DNA from: Desulfomicrobium apsheronum
GTDB taxonomy: Bacteria > Desulfobacterota > Desulfovibrionia > Desulfovibrionales > Desulfomicrobiaceae
DNA length: 64,000 nucleotides
Reading direction: 5' to 3'
Assembly (NCBI RefSeq): GCF_900114115.1
Contig: NZ_FORX01000004.1
Coordinates: 62,001 to 126,000 of the forward strand
Below are positions 35,937-45,120 of the stretch, in pieces. The position numbers and the translations under genes were made by a program. Numbering within the stretch: the first letter of the stretch is position 1; each line of letters begins with the position of its first letter. The notes under the pieces are model-generated. The model was not told the origin of the DNA, searched no databases, and was given only the letters and a program-made list of their open reading frames with translations.

Positions 35937-36830
35937 CTAGAGGTTGCGATACACCCTGCTTCCGGGAGCCACGTCGTCCACGACCCAGACATTACCGCCG
36001 ATGACCGCGCCCTCTCCGATGGTGATGCGCCCGAGGATGGTCGCGCCGGAATAGATGGTCGCGTTGTCCTCGACGATGGGATGACGGGCGATGCCCTTGA
36101 CCAGATGTCCGTTCTCGCCCTTGGGGAAGCTCTTGGCGCCCAGGGTCACGCCCTGATAGAGGCGCACGTTCCGGCCGATGATGCAGGTCTCGCCGATGAC
36201 CGTGCCCGTGCCGTGGTCGATGAAGAAGGACTCGCCGATGGTCGCGCCGGGATGGATGTCGATGCCGGTGGCCGAATGGGCCATCTCGGTGATGATGCGC
36301 GGTATGAGCGGCACGCCCAGAAGATAGAGCTCGTGGGCGATGCGGTAGTTGGTCACGGCCCGGATGGACGGGTAGCAGAAAATCGTCTCGCCCGGATTCT
36401 TGGCCGCCGGATCACCGGCGAAGGCGGCCTGCACGTCCGTGGCCAGCATGTGACGGATGCGCGGCAGGGTCTTCAGGAATTCATTGGAGAGGTTTTCGGC
36501 CCTCACCTCGCATTCAACGGAACAGGAGTTTTCGTCCTTCTCGCAGGCGAAGCAAAAACCGCGCTCCACCTGCTGGGTCAGTTCGCGGCGTACCTTCTCA
36601 AGCTTCGAGCCCACGAAATAAGCCATGTTCTGGGGCGTGATGAAGGATTCCTTGAAAAAACCCGGAAAAAGCACGGAGCGCAGCCGTTCCACGATCTCCG
36701 AGAGAAGCTCCACCGAAGGCATGGGCGAACCGAAAGACGGCTGGTGATAGACGCCTCTGTAAGATTCGGGAGCACAGAGGCTTTCCACCACTCCGCTCAG
36801 GACATTGTCGATCTTCAAATATTTGGCCAT
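35937..36830 (-). CDS. cysE: Serine O-acetyltransferase with Cys-rich insert
   Basis: A 297-residue left-handed beta-helix acetyltransferase making O-acetylserine for cysteine synthesis. The hexapeptide region includes GIDIHPGATIGESFFIDHGTG (in parts), VRLYQGVTLGAKSF and a closing GGNVWVVDDV. The N-terminal helical domain carries four clustered cysteines (CFAC, then CSVEC) at about 98-112 that standard CysE lacks, possibly a metal or redox site. It follows cysK after 2 bases, so the synthase and its partner are made together and may form the cysteine synthase complex. Confidence 0.93.
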   Translation of the reverse strand: MAKYLKIDNVLSGVVESLCAPESYRGVYHQPSFGSPMPSVELLSEIVERLRSVLFPGFFKESFITPQNMAYFVGSKLEKVRRELTQQVERGFCFACEKDENSCSVECEVRAENLSNEFLKTLPRIRHMLATDVQAAFAGDPAAKNPGETIFCYPSIRAVTNYRIAHELYLLGVPLIPRIITEMAHSATGIDIHPGATIGESFFIDHGTGTVIGETCIIGRNVRLYQGVTLGAKSFPKGENGHLVKGIARHPIVEDNATIYSGATILGRITIGEGAVIGGNVWVVDDVAPGSRVYRNL

Positions 36831-36832
36831 GC

Positions 36833-37762
36833 TCAGCTCTTGGATGCAAAAAGTTCAGTGGACAGATAGCGCTCGCCCGTGTCGCAGATGATGGCGACGA
36901 TGAGCTTGCCTTCCATTTCCGGTTCCCGGGCAAGCTGCAAGGCAGCCCAGACATTGGCACCAGAGGATATTCCGCACAGGATTCCCTCTTCGCGGGCAAG
37001 GCGACGGGCCATGATCATGGCGTCCTCGTTGGAAACGGCGACTATGCGATCAATGGTGCCACGATCAAGGACTTCGGGAATGAAATTGGCGCCGATGCCC
37101 TGGATCTTGTGCGGTCCGGCCTGCCCGCCGCTCAGCAGAGGCGAGGCCGCCGGTTCCACGGCTACGGCCAGAAAACCCTGCTTGCGGCGCTTCAGGGTGC
37201 GCCCCACCCCAGTGATGGTCCCGCCCGTGCCCACTCCGGCCACCAATACGTCGATGCGTCCGTCGGTGTCGTGCCAGAGCTCTTCGGCCGTGGTCCGCTC
37301 GTGCATGGCCGGATTGGCCGGATTGACGAACTGGCCGGGCATGAACCCGTCCTCAAGGGACGCCAGGATCTTTTCCGCCTCGGCCACGGCTCCGGCCATG
37401 CCCGCCGACGCAGGCGTCAGCACGAGCTCCGCGCCCATGGCGGAAAGAAGCATGCGCCGCTCAACGCTCATGGACTCGGGCATGGTCAAAATGAGATGAT
37501 AGCCGCGCACGGCGCAGACAAAGGCCAGACCCACGCCGGTGTTGCCGCTGGTGGGCTCGACAATGACCGATCCGGGACGAAGCCTGCCGCTGCGTTCGGC
37601 CTCGTCGATCATGCTCAGCGCGATGCGGTCCTTGATCGAGGACAGCGGGTTGAAAAATTCGAGCTTGACCACGACATCGGCCAGGCAGCCGGTGGTCAGG
37701 CGGTTCAGGCGAACCAGGGGGGTATTGCCGACCAGGTCGGTCATGGAATTTGCAATCTTCAT
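36833..37762 (-). CDS. cysK: Cysteine synthase A (O-acetylserine sulfhydrylase)
   Basis: A 309-residue PLP enzyme combining O-acetylserine with sulfide. The PLP Lys is residue 44 in SSIKDR, the substrate loop is TSGNTG, and the phosphate-binding GTGGTITG follows. AGGAGG lies 5 bases before ATG 37762; a longer upstream frame has no site. In a sulfide-producing bacterium this is the direct assimilation step. It is first gene of the cysK-cysE pair. Confidence 0.96.
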   Translation of the reverse strand: MKIANSMTDLVGNTPLVRLNRLTTGCLADVVVKLEFFNPLSSIKDRIALSMIDEAERSGRLRPGSVIVEPTSGNTGVGLAFVCAVRGYHLILTMPESMSVERRMLLSAMGAELVLTPASAGMAGAVAEAEKILASLEDGFMPGQFVNPANPAMHERTTAEELWHDTDGRIDVLVAGVGTGGTITGVGRTLKRRKQGFLAVAVEPAASPLLSGGQAGPHKIQGIGANFIPEVLDRGTIDRIVAVSNEDAMIMARRLAREEGILCGISSGANVWAALQLAREPEMEGKLIVAIICDTGERYLSTELFASKS

Positions 37763-37823
37763 AAAGCCTCCTGAAAAGGGCTGACGGCGCGAAAATGAAC
37801 CAGGACGGGGGGTAAGTCCAGGC

Positions 37824-37849
37824 AAAAAAAATCCGGCCCTAGGCCGGAT
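37824..37849 (-). terminator. Intrinsic terminator of the HU-like gene
   Basis: ATCCGGCC (37831-37838) pairs with GGCCGGAT (37842-37849) around a 3-base loop, followed on the minus strand by seven T residues. Confidence 0.92.
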
Positions 37850-37870
37850 AGAAGCATGAAAAAATAAATC

Positions 37871-38176
37871 TTACTCCAAACCCTTGGTTATGAAATCAAG
37901 AGAAGTGAGAGCATCTTTCAGGCGCTTGCCGGGAGAAAATTTAATGTCTTTTCCCGGATGCGGGTCCTCGCCCTTGCGCGAGGCGCGTTCGACCACGGCC
38001 ATGGTCCCGATGCCCGGCAGGTTGATCTTGTCCCCCTTGCTCAAGGACTCGGTGATACTCTCCATCATGGCGTCCACGACCCGTTCGGCCTCCTCCTCGG
38101 AGTAGCCCATTTCGGCCTTGAGGCGCTTGATGAGATCTGCTTTTTCGACATGAATCTCGGCGTTTTCCACTGCCAT
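37871..38176 (-). CDS. HU/IHF-family DNA-binding protein with shortened arm
   Basis: A 101-residue nucleoid protein. The helical dimer body (VEKADLIKRLKAEMGYSEEEAERV in parts, LSKGDKINLPGIGT) is normal, with a 10-residue N-terminal extension. The DNA-binding arm reads RKGEDPHPGKDIKFSPGKRLKDAL. Compared with HU, the segment normally reading IPAxKVPxF after EIK is absent, shortening the arm by about nine residues. GAGGTGA lies 5 bases before ATG 38176. It may bend DNA less or differently from HU. Confidence 0.88.
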   Translation of the reverse strand: MAVENAEIHVEKADLIKRLKAEMGYSEEEAERVVDAMMESITESLSKGDKINLPGIGTMAVVERASRKGEDPHPGKDIKFSPGKRLKDALTSLDFITKGLE

Positions 38177-38205
38177 AAACGTCACCTCGCATTGGTATGG
38201 CTCAT

Positions 38206-38234
38206 TAGATAGACAAAACCGCCCGCGCGGTAAA
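38206..38234 (-). promoter_or_regulatory. Promoter of the HU-like gene
   Basis: On the minus strand TTTACC (38234-38229) and TATCTA (38211-38206) are 17 bases apart, about 30 bases before the start codon. Confidence 0.55.
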
Positions 38235-38238
38235 GAGC

Positions 38239-38256
38239 TTCACAAAGCTTTGTGAA
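38239..38256. promoter_or_regulatory. 18-bp perfect palindrome, candidate operator
   Basis: TTCACAAAGCTTTGTGAA is a perfect inverted repeat, 4 bases upstream of the -35 of the HU-like gene and 80 bases before gltB. Its right half continues as TTGTGAAATATTT, which matches most of a Rex-type site (TTGTGAA-N4-TTCACAA). A redox or CRP/FNR-family regulator could bind; which one is not known. Confidence 0.55.
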
Positions 38257-38335
38257 ATATTTATTGAAATGGCCCCCAATACTGCTTGAGGCTATGGGGG
38301 GTTATCCTTGCCTTGTCAATCCCGGGAGATCCGCA

Positions 38336-41300
38336 ATGAATAGACCACACCTGCTCGTCGAAGAACGTGACGCCTGCGCCATAATCGCCTTCGTGGACAA
38401 ACGCGGCCGCGCCACCCACGCCAATATCGTCAAAACCATCGACGCCCTGAAGAAAATGGCCCACCGCTCCGGCGACATCAACAGCGAAGGCGACGGCTGC
38501 GGCATCCTGACCGACATTCCGCGCTCCATCTGGGGGCAAAGGCTGGAAAATGCGGGACTGAGCCGCCACCTGAGCGAAAGCCGGGGCTTTTTCGTCGGCC
38601 ACTTTTTTCTGCCTGCGGACGCAGCCGAGCAGGCCGGAGATTTGAAGGAGCGGCTGCGCGCCATCCTGACCGCATCCGGCGCGGAAACTCTCCTGGAAGT
38701 GGACGACCAGATGCACGCTGCCGAGCTCGGGCCCATGGCCCGGACCGAAGCGCCTCTTTTTCTGCAAATCTGCGGCCTGGTCCGCGACGACAACCGGCAG
38801 GAAGGCGGCAAGCGCCTCTTCAACATCCAGATGGAACTGGAGCGCGCCCTGCCCGATGCGCATGTCTGCTCGCTCAGCCTCGACAGCGTCATCTACAAGC
38901 TGCGCGGCACTCCCGACCTTCTGATCCGGGTCTACCCGGACCTGCAGAACCCGGACAGCAAATCGCTGATCACCCTCGGCCACAGCCGCTATTCCACCAA
39001 CACCCTGCCCACGGCCCACCGCGCCCAGCCCTTCTCGCTGCTGGGACACAACGGGGAGATCAACACCATCGAGAAGCTGCGCAGCTCGGCCCGCGCGCTC
39101 GGCATCATGCCCACGCCCGGAGGCAGCGACTCCCAGGACCTGAACCGCATCCTCGAAGGGCTCATCCATGTGCACGGCTTTGAATTCATGGAAGCACTGG
39201 AGATGGTCTTCCCGGCCATCCACACCGAAGTGGAACGCATGCCCGCCGATCTGCGCCGCATGTACGGCTTCTACCGCTGGTTCTTCGCCCCTTCCGCCCA
39301 GGGCCCGGCGGCCGTGGTTTCGAGGTTCGGGGACATGTGCATGGGCAGCGTCGATGCCCTGGGCCTTCGCCCGCTGTGGTTCGGGGAGAGCGACTACGAC
39401 TATTTCCTGTCCTCGGAGAAGGGCGTGGTCGATCTGCAAAGCACCATTCACGATCCGCGCCCGCTGGCCCCGGGCGAAAAAATCGCCATCATTTCCGGCG
39501 CGGGCAAGCGCGGCGAGGTGCTTGACTATTGCGCCCTGCAGGAGCGCCTGAAGCGTCTGTTCGAACAGGGACGACTGACCCCGCTGGCCGACAATCTGCA
39601 CCGCAAAATCCCGGAATCCATCCTGAACTGCCCGGAAGGAGCCTGCCACGAGCTGCGCCGCTTCTTCCGGGACCGGCCCGTGTTCGACGACGGGGACTGC
39701 CCGGCCGTCTCGGCCCTGCTGGCGGCTTTTGGCTGGCACAAGTACGACCAGAACATGCGCAAACACGTCGCGGCCACGGGCAAGGGGCCCATCGGCTCCA
39801 TGGGGCATCAGGGCCCGTTGTCCTGCATGGACGACGAAAGCCTGTCCAACGTCAGCGACTATTTCAAGGAGAACGTGGCCGTGGTCACCAACCCGGCCAT
39901 TGATCGCGAACGCGAGGCCGAGCACTTCTCCACCGCCGTCATCCTCGGCGACCGCCCGGACAACCCGGACCGCCCGCCTGTGGGGCTACGCCTCAATACC
40001 CCCATCCTGCTCGGCGGCGAGTTCAGCCCCGCCCTGTCCTCCCTCGATATCCTGTCCGTATGCCGGGAACACGGCACGCACACCCTGGAACAGGTCCTTG
40101 ATTTCTTCACCGCCCAGCAACGCGACCCCTCGCGCATAGCCATCCTCGACGCCACCTATGTCCCGGACCAGGGGCTGGCCAGTCGGCTGGACGAGCTTGA
40201 GGACGAAGCCTCCCAGGCCGTCGGGCGCGGCGCCGCCATCCTCGTTCTGGACGACAGCGCGAGCTTTGTGGACGGACGGGTCTACATCGATCCGGGCCTG
40301 ACCACGGCCTGGCTGCACCGCGCCGCCGAAACGGGCCGCATCCCCCGCCTGCCCTCGATCATCGTGCGCAGCGGAGCCATCCGCAACCTGCACGATATCA
40401 TGTTCGTGCTTGGTCTCGGCGCCGCCGCCGTGAACCCCTACATGCTCTGGAAACAGGCCTACGCCCAGGCCGAGAGCGCCGAAGGGCTCCAGCGCACCCT
40501 CTCCAACACCCTGACCGCGTTGCAGACGGGCGTGGAAAAGATCATGTCCACCATGGGCATCCACGAGCTGTGCGGATATGGCCGGATCTTCTCCTCCATC
40601 GGCCTCAAGCGGGAGCTTGAGGAAGTTTTCGGATGCGCCAACTTCTGCTCCTCCTCATCCGCCGGGCTTGGCTACGCGGAACTCGAAGCACAGGGCCGCA
40701 AGCGCGCGGAACTGGTCCTCCAGGGGCTCGAACGCAAGCTCGCGGGCGATCCCAGGCGCAACGCCAGAACCGGAAAAATCCTGCGCTCCGTGGCCGTGGG
40801 CAAGACCGGCTATCTGCAGATGGCCGAAGCCCTGGACGAAGTGGACCGGGACAACCCCGTCGGCCTGCGGCATCTGCTCGACATCACCACCCGCGACACC
40901 GCGCCCCTGCCGCTTGAAAACGTGGACATCTCCATCGGTCGGCACTCCATGCCGCTCCTGATCTGCGCCATGTCCTTCGGCTCCCAGGGGGAAAGCTCCT
41001 TTCGGGCCTATGCCGAGGCCGCGCGCAAGACGAACATCGTGTGCATGAACGGCGAGGGCGGCGAGATTCCGGACATGCTCGGCAAATACCGGGAAAATCG
41101 CGGTCAGCAGGTCGCCTCGGGACGCTTCGGCGTGTCCATGGAACTTTTAAACTCCGCCCGCTACCTTGAAATCAAGGTCGGCCAAGGCGCCAAACCCGGT
41201 GAGGGCGGCCACCTGCCCGGCTCCAAGGTCACGGAAATGGTGGCCCAGGCCCGGCACTGCAAGCCAGGCATCGCGCTCATTTCACCGTCCAACCATCACG

Positions 41301-42901
41301 ACATCTATTCCATCGAAGATCTCTGCCAGATCATAACCGAACTCAAGACCGCAAACCCCGAGGCGCGCATATCCGTCAAAATCCCGGTCACCAGTGGCGT
41401 GGCCACCATCGCCGTGGGCGTGGCCAAGGCCGGGGCGCACATCGTCAACATCAGCGGCTTCGAGGGCGGCACGGGTGCGGCCCGCGAACACGCCAAGAAA
41501 TATGTCGGCCTGCCCGTGGAGATCGGCGTCACCCAGGCCCACCGAGGGCTGGTCGAGGCGGGACTGCGGAATCAGGTCGAGCTGTGGTGCGACGGCGGCG
41601 TGCGTTCCGGAGCGGACGTGGTCAAGCTCATCTGCCTTGGCGCGGACCGGGTCGGGGTGGGCACGGTCGCGCTCATGGGCGTGGGCTGCATCAGCTGCGA
41701 GCAATGCCATCTGGACATCTGCCCGCGCGGCATCTCCACCCAGATCCGCACCGTGGAAGAGGCCAAGGCTCGCGGCGTGAAACTCTTCAAGCCGCTGCAA
41801 AGCGAGGTCGAAGCCGAGAATCTGGCCCGCCTGCTGCGCGCGTTTGGCGACCAGATCCGTCACATCCTGGCCGGACTCGGTGAAAGGAGACTGGCCGATC
41901 TGGTCGGGCGTACGGACCTTCTGGTCCAGGCCCGGGGCCATGATCAGGTCGACCTGACCGACCTCCTCGTGCCCGCGCCCATGGACTCCGTGAAATCATA
42001 CTGTCCGGTGCCGCGCATCGTGCGCAGGCCGCTGGACAACCTGACCCGGCTCATCTCCGACATGGCCATCTCCACCCTCGGCCAGGAGTGCGGGTTCGTG
42101 CAGTACAAGGAAGAGAACGTGCGCTCCGTGGACCGCGCCGTGGGCACCTATCTGGCGGGAGCCATGGTGCGGGAGCGCGCGGCGGACGACCGGGGCAAGG
42201 TGGAACTGCTCCTGACCTCCTCGGTTCCCGGCAATGGGCTGTGCGCCTTCAATATCGACGGGATCGGCACCGTGGTCGAGGGCGGCGGGCAGGACGGCAT
42301 CGCCAAGGGGGCGCGCGGCGGCGAGGTCTGTATCCTCAAAGGCGTGAACATCCTCGGCCAGCGCGTGGACGGGTCCGTGGGCAAGTCCCTGGCCTACGGC
42401 GCGCTTTCCGGCACGATCATGGTCCAGAACCAGGCCGACTCACGCGCCTGCGTGCGCATGTCCGGAGCCGATGCCATCTTCGGAGGACGCATCACCGCGC
42501 CCGTCGACGACGAACTCGGGAACATCGCCTCGCGTGCGCATCTGAAGGGTTTCGCCTTCGAGTACATGACCGGCGGCCGCGCCGTGGTCCTGGGCGATCC
42601 GGGCCCCTGGATGTGCGCTGGCATGACCGGCGGCGTCATCTACCAGTGCCTCTACCCGGAATGGAACTTCGGCCGCGAAAATCTGCAGCGCCGCTTTTCG
42701 AGCGGAGCGCACGTGGTCATCAAAAACCTGGACGAGGACGATATCGCACAGGTACGGGAGTTGCTGGACAAGTATGTAGGCACCCTGGAGCAGAGCTTCC
42801 AGAACGACGAGGCGCGGATCGTGCGCGGGCTGGCGGATGAGGCTCAGGCGCGCTTCGTCAAGATCGTGCCGGGGCGAGGCACGGGCATCAAGCCGGAATG
42901 A
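38336..42901 (+). CDS. gltB: Glutamate synthase large subunit
   Basis: A 1521-residue glutamate synthase. The class II amidotransferase Cys is residue 14 (in DACAIIAF), after a short propeptide; most GltB read CGVGF here. A central domain is followed by the FMN synthase domain (GEGGEIPDMLGKYRENRGQQ start, then KPGEGGHLPGSKV), the 3Fe-4S cysteines in CISCEQCHLDIC, and the C-terminal GXGXG beta-helix. GGGAG precedes ATG 38336. No gltD is adjacent, so the electron-donating subunit must be elsewhere or ferredoxin serves. Confidence 0.93.
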   Translation: MNRPHLLVEERDACAIIAFVDKRGRATHANIVKTIDALKKMAHRSGDINSEGDGCGILTDIPRSIWGQRLENAGLSRHLSESRGFFVGHFFLPADAAEQAGDLKERLRAILTASGAETLLEVDDQMHAAELGPMARTEAPLFLQICGLVRDDNRQEGGKRLFNIQMELERALPDAHVCSLSLDSVIYKLRGTPDLLIRVYPDLQNPDSKSLITLGHSRYSTNTLPTAHRAQPFSLLGHNGEINTIEKLRSSARALGIMPTPGGSDSQDLNRILEGLIHVHGFEFMEALEMVFPAIHTEVERMPADLRRMYGFYRWFFAPSAQGPAAVVSRFGDMCMGSVDALGLRPLWFGESDYDYFLSSEKGVVDLQSTIHDPRPLAPGEKIAIISGAGKRGEVLDYCALQERLKRLFEQGRLTPLADNLHRKIPESILNCPEGACHELRRFFRDRPVFDDGDCPAVSALLAAFGWHKYDQNMRKHVAATGKGPIGSMGHQGPLSCMDDESLSNVSDYFKENVAVVTNPAIDREREAEHFSTAVILGDRPDNPDRPPVGLRLNTPILLGGEFSPALSSLDILSVCREHGTHTLEQVLDFFTAQQRDPSRIAILDATYVPDQGLASRLDELEDEASQAVGRGAAILVLDDSASFVDGRVYIDPGLTTAWLHRAAETGRIPRLPSIIVRSGAIRNLHDIMFVLGLGAAAVNPYMLWKQAYAQAESAEGLQRTLSNTLTALQTGVEKIMSTMGIHELCGYGRIFSSIGLKRELEEVFGCANFCSSSSAGLGYAELEAQGRKRAELVLQGLERKLAGDPRRNARTGKILRSVAVGKTGYLQMAEALDEVDRDNPVGLRHLLDITTRDTAPLPLENVDISIGRHSMPLLICAMSFGSQGESSFRAYAEAARKTNIVCMNGEGGEIPDMLGKYRENRGQQVASGRFGVSMELLNSARYLEIKVGQGAKPGEGGHLPGSKVTEMVAQARHCKPGIALISPSNHHDIYSIEDLCQIITELKTANPEARISVKIPVTSGVATIAVGVAKAGAHIVNISGFEGGTGAAREHAKKYVGLPVEIGVTQAHRGLVEAGLRNQVELWCDGGVRSGADVVKLICLGADRVGVGTVALMGVGCISCEQCHLDICPRGISTQIRTVEEAKARGVKLFKPLQSEVEAENLARLLRAFGDQIRHILAGLGERRLADLVGRTDLLVQARGHDQVDLTDLLVPAPMDSVKSYCPVPRIVRRPLDNLTRLISDMAISTLGQECGFVQYKEENVRSVDRAVGTYLAGAMVRERAADDRGKVELLLTSSVPGNGLCAFNIDGIGTVVEGGGQDGIAKGARGGEVCILKGVNILGQRVDGSVGKSLAYGALSGTIMVQNQADSRACVRMSGADAIFGGRITAPVDDELGNIASRAHLKGFAFEYMTGGRAVVLGDPGPWMCAGMTGGVIYQCLYPEWNFGRENLQRRFSSGAHVVIKNLDEDDIAQVRELLDKYVGTLEQSFQNDEARIVRGLADEAQARFVKIVPGRGTGIKPE

Positions 42902-42908
42902 AAGGGCA

Positions 42909-42940
42909 CATGGCGCCGGGACATCCAATCCGGCGCCATG
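42909..42940. terminator. Hairpin between gltB and convergent gene
   Basis: CATGGCGCCGG (42909-42919) pairs perfectly with CCGGCGCCATG (42930-42940). No long T run follows, so termination strength is uncertain. Confidence 0.55.
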
Positions 42941-42983
42941 CCGCCATACATTGACGGACGGCGTGCGGCGCGACCGCTGGGAG

Positions 42984-43298
42984 TCAAATCAGGCTGAAAC
43001 CGCCGTACATGATCCCGGCGAAAATGCCGAAATTGAAGGCGCTGATCCAGGTCGTCCACGTGTAGCGACTCTTGTATATGGCCACCGCAATGACCCCGAC
43101 AGTGATGAGTATGACGACCAGCCATTCCAGGCTGCCCCCGCCCCACTCCAGCAGATCCCTGGCGACGTAGATCTGCCCATACCCGAGCAACCCGCCATGC
43201 AACGCCGAGACCACACCGAAATGACTCAAGAAATCGTCGATAGCCTGGATGAACAGACAGATGATCACGGCGCCTAGGGCCAAGATGAATTGCGTCAT
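42984..43298 (-). CDS. Small membrane protein, unknown function
   Basis: A 104-residue protein with three predicted membrane helices: about 2-22, 30-45 (weaker) and 58-77, plus a hydrophobic end (FNFGIFAGIMYGGFSLI). AGGAGAGGAG precedes the ATG closely, supporting a real gene. No family is recognised. It is convergent with gltB. Confidence 0.7.
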   Translation of the reverse strand: MTQFILALGAVIICLFIQAIDDFLSHFGVVSALHGGLLGYGQIYVARDLLEWGGGSLEWLVVILITVGVIAVAIYKSRYTWTTWISAFNFGIFAGIMYGGFSLI

Positions 43299-43373
43299 GC
43301 TCCTCTCCTGAACTGCGCATAAGGCTTGACGGACATTCCAGACAAAACCCTTGCAATAAACAGGTTACACCAA

Positions 43374-44018
43374 TCAACTCCTTTTCAGCAGCGGCGCCTT
43401 GAGCCGCATCCTGGAAAAATTCGATTCCGGTATCTTGACTCCCAAGACGGGTCTGTCCCGGACTTGCATGGCGGCTTGTGGGCGGGGAACGTATTCACAG
43501 CAGACACGGGGAAGTCTATCCAGGACGCACTCCCCGCAGGAATCGATGAGCGTCAGATCCAGGGTGAGAACAACGTGTTCGCGCTCATCCTCGAAGCCCT
43601 TCTTGGCGAAGAACCTGATGGCCGCCGCATTGTCGGCATCCGTATCTACGACAAACTGGCAGGCCCCGGCGTTGATCATGCGTTCCTGCAACTGTTCGTA
43701 GAGTTTGTGGGCCACGCCCATGGACTGGAATTCCCTTTCCACTCCCATCCAGACGATATAGCCGTACGCCCATGAATCCTTGCATGTGAGGGTGCCGATG
43801 ATGAATCCAGCCAGGGTGTCGCCCACATGAGCCACGAGACTGAGCCCTGGTTCGGTGCTGAAGTGTCCGACCACCTCCCGTTCGTCCCAGGTACTGTACA
43901 AAAAGGGATAGAGCTCTTTGGTGAAAAGACGCTCGCCCATATGATAGACCTCGGCCAAGTCGTCCAGTTCCATCTCACGGATGCAAATTTTACTCTCAGA
44001 ACAACTTTTTGCGCCCAT
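43374..44018 (-). CDS. GNAT acetyltransferase (paralogue A)
   Basis: A 214-residue GNAT-fold N-acetyltransferase. Motif A, which binds acetyl-CoA, is in EFQSMGVAHKLYEQL, and the DADNAAAIRFFAKKGF segment is motif B. About 55 residues after the fold are Cys-containing and without recognised domain. ATG 44018 has GAGAG 8 bases upstream; a longer TTG start does not. It shares most of its core with the next gene (MGERLFTKELYPFLYS, TEPGLSLVA), showing a local duplication. Confidence 0.82.
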   Translation of the reverse strand: MGAKSCSESKICIREMELDDLAEVYHMGERLFTKELYPFLYSTWDEREVVGHFSTEPGLSLVAHVGDTLAGFIIGTLTCKDSWAYGYIVWMGVEREFQSMGVAHKLYEQLQERMINAGACQFVVDTDADNAAAIRFFAKKGFEDEREHVVLTLDLTLIDSCGECVLDRLPRVCCEYVPRPQAAMQVRDRPVLGVKIPESNFSRMRLKAPLLKRS

Positions 44019-44203
44019 GTAATAACTCTCTTTTTTACCATTGTACGGCAATTTTATGATATATTCGCGATAATTTCCGATTATTACAACTCTAAAATAT
44101 AGACTTAGCGATGCATGATTTAGCTGTATTTACTATCTTATTTGCCCTGATACTCGAAATACTTGCAATAATAAATCTTGAGAGTAATACTTATACTGCA
44201 ATC

Positions 44204-44932
44204 TCATTTGATATTTTTTGAATTTGCGCTCAATGTTGCGTCAACCGGCCCAAACAGAGCGCCATGAACCAGGCTGGTCAATGTGGCAATCCTGTTCCAG
44301 GATCGCAGTCCGGCGGAAAAATTCTTCCATGAGCGTCTGGCGGCCTTGGAGCGCGGTTCGCATTCAGGGCAGTCCTTGACGCCAGCATCCGCAGCGGCAT
44401 TCTTGCCGCCGCCCAGACTCAAGGTCAGGACCACATGCTCCCGCTCATCCCGGAAGCCCTTCTTGGAAAAGAACCGAATGGCGGCGGTATTGCTGGCGTC
44501 CGTGTCCACCACAATCTGGTGCGCCCCGGACTCGGCCATGCGCAGGGCCACCCTGCCGTAAAGCTCATGGGCCACGCCGAGCGACTGAAACCTGCTGTCC
44601 ACACCCAGCCAGATGATGTAGCCGTAGATCCGTGATGTCTTGGTGATAAGGGAGCCGATGATGAACCCGGCCAGTTCGCCGTCCACATCGGCCACGAGAC
44701 TGAGCCCTGGTTCGGTGTTGAAATGCCCGACCACCTCCCGCTTGTCCCAGCTGCTGTACAGGAAAGGATAGAGTTCCTTGGTGAAGAGTCGCTCGCCCAA
44801 GTGATAGACTTGAGCCAGGTCGTCCAGCGCCATCTCGCGAATGGAGATCCGGGGGACTGTGCGGGGCGGGGTGCTCACAATTTTTGACTCCCACTGCTTC
44901 ACCATGGCGGACCAATTTCGCGAGGGTTCCAT
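44204..44932 (-). CDS. GNAT acetyltransferase (paralogue B)
   Basis: A 242-residue GNAT protein close to paralogue A in its core: LGERLFTKELYPFLYSSWD, TEPGLSLVADVDGELAGFII and RFQSLGVAHELY. It differs in N-terminus and in a C-terminal tail of about 70 residues containing CPEC. Start ATG 44932 has GGAGG 5 bases before it. The substrate is unknown. The two copies lie 185 bases apart in the same orientation and likely arose by tandem duplication, then diverged. Confidence 0.82.
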   Translation of the reverse strand: MEPSRNWSAMVKQWESKIVSTPPRTVPRISIREMALDDLAQVYHLGERLFTKELYPFLYSSWDKREVVGHFNTEPGLSLVADVDGELAGFIIGSLITKTSRIYGYIIWLGVDSRFQSLGVAHELYGRVALRMAESGAHQIVVDTDASNTAAIRFFSKKGFRDEREHVVLTLSLGGGKNAAADAGVKDCPECEPRSKAARRSWKNFSAGLRSWNRIATLTSLVHGALFGPVDATLSANSKNIK

Positions 44933-45078
44933 GCTTTCCTCCGTTGTCTGCATGATTCGATCACCTGATTTTGCTCATTTTCTGTTCCCTAATATTTTAC
45001 TCTTATGCCAAAGCAATCTTATGCCCATACTTCTACCGAGCACATTCCGCGAATGTAATGCATAACAATATTAAAATA

Positions 45079-45120
45079 TGAATGCCCATAATACGTATCT
45101 GTACGTATTATGGGCATTCA
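45079..45120. repeat. Perfect 19-bp stem-loop
   Basis: Bases 45079-45097 are the exact inverse complement of 45102-45120, with a TCTG loop. The stem contains GCCCATAATACGTA. No T run follows and no gene ends here, so it is an orphan hairpin: a small-RNA terminator, a protein site or an element remnant. Confidence 0.85.

Noticed and set aside
38261-39925. Open frame of 554 codons antisense to gltB
   Set aside because: The GltB reading is unambiguous; this is a codon-bias shadow.
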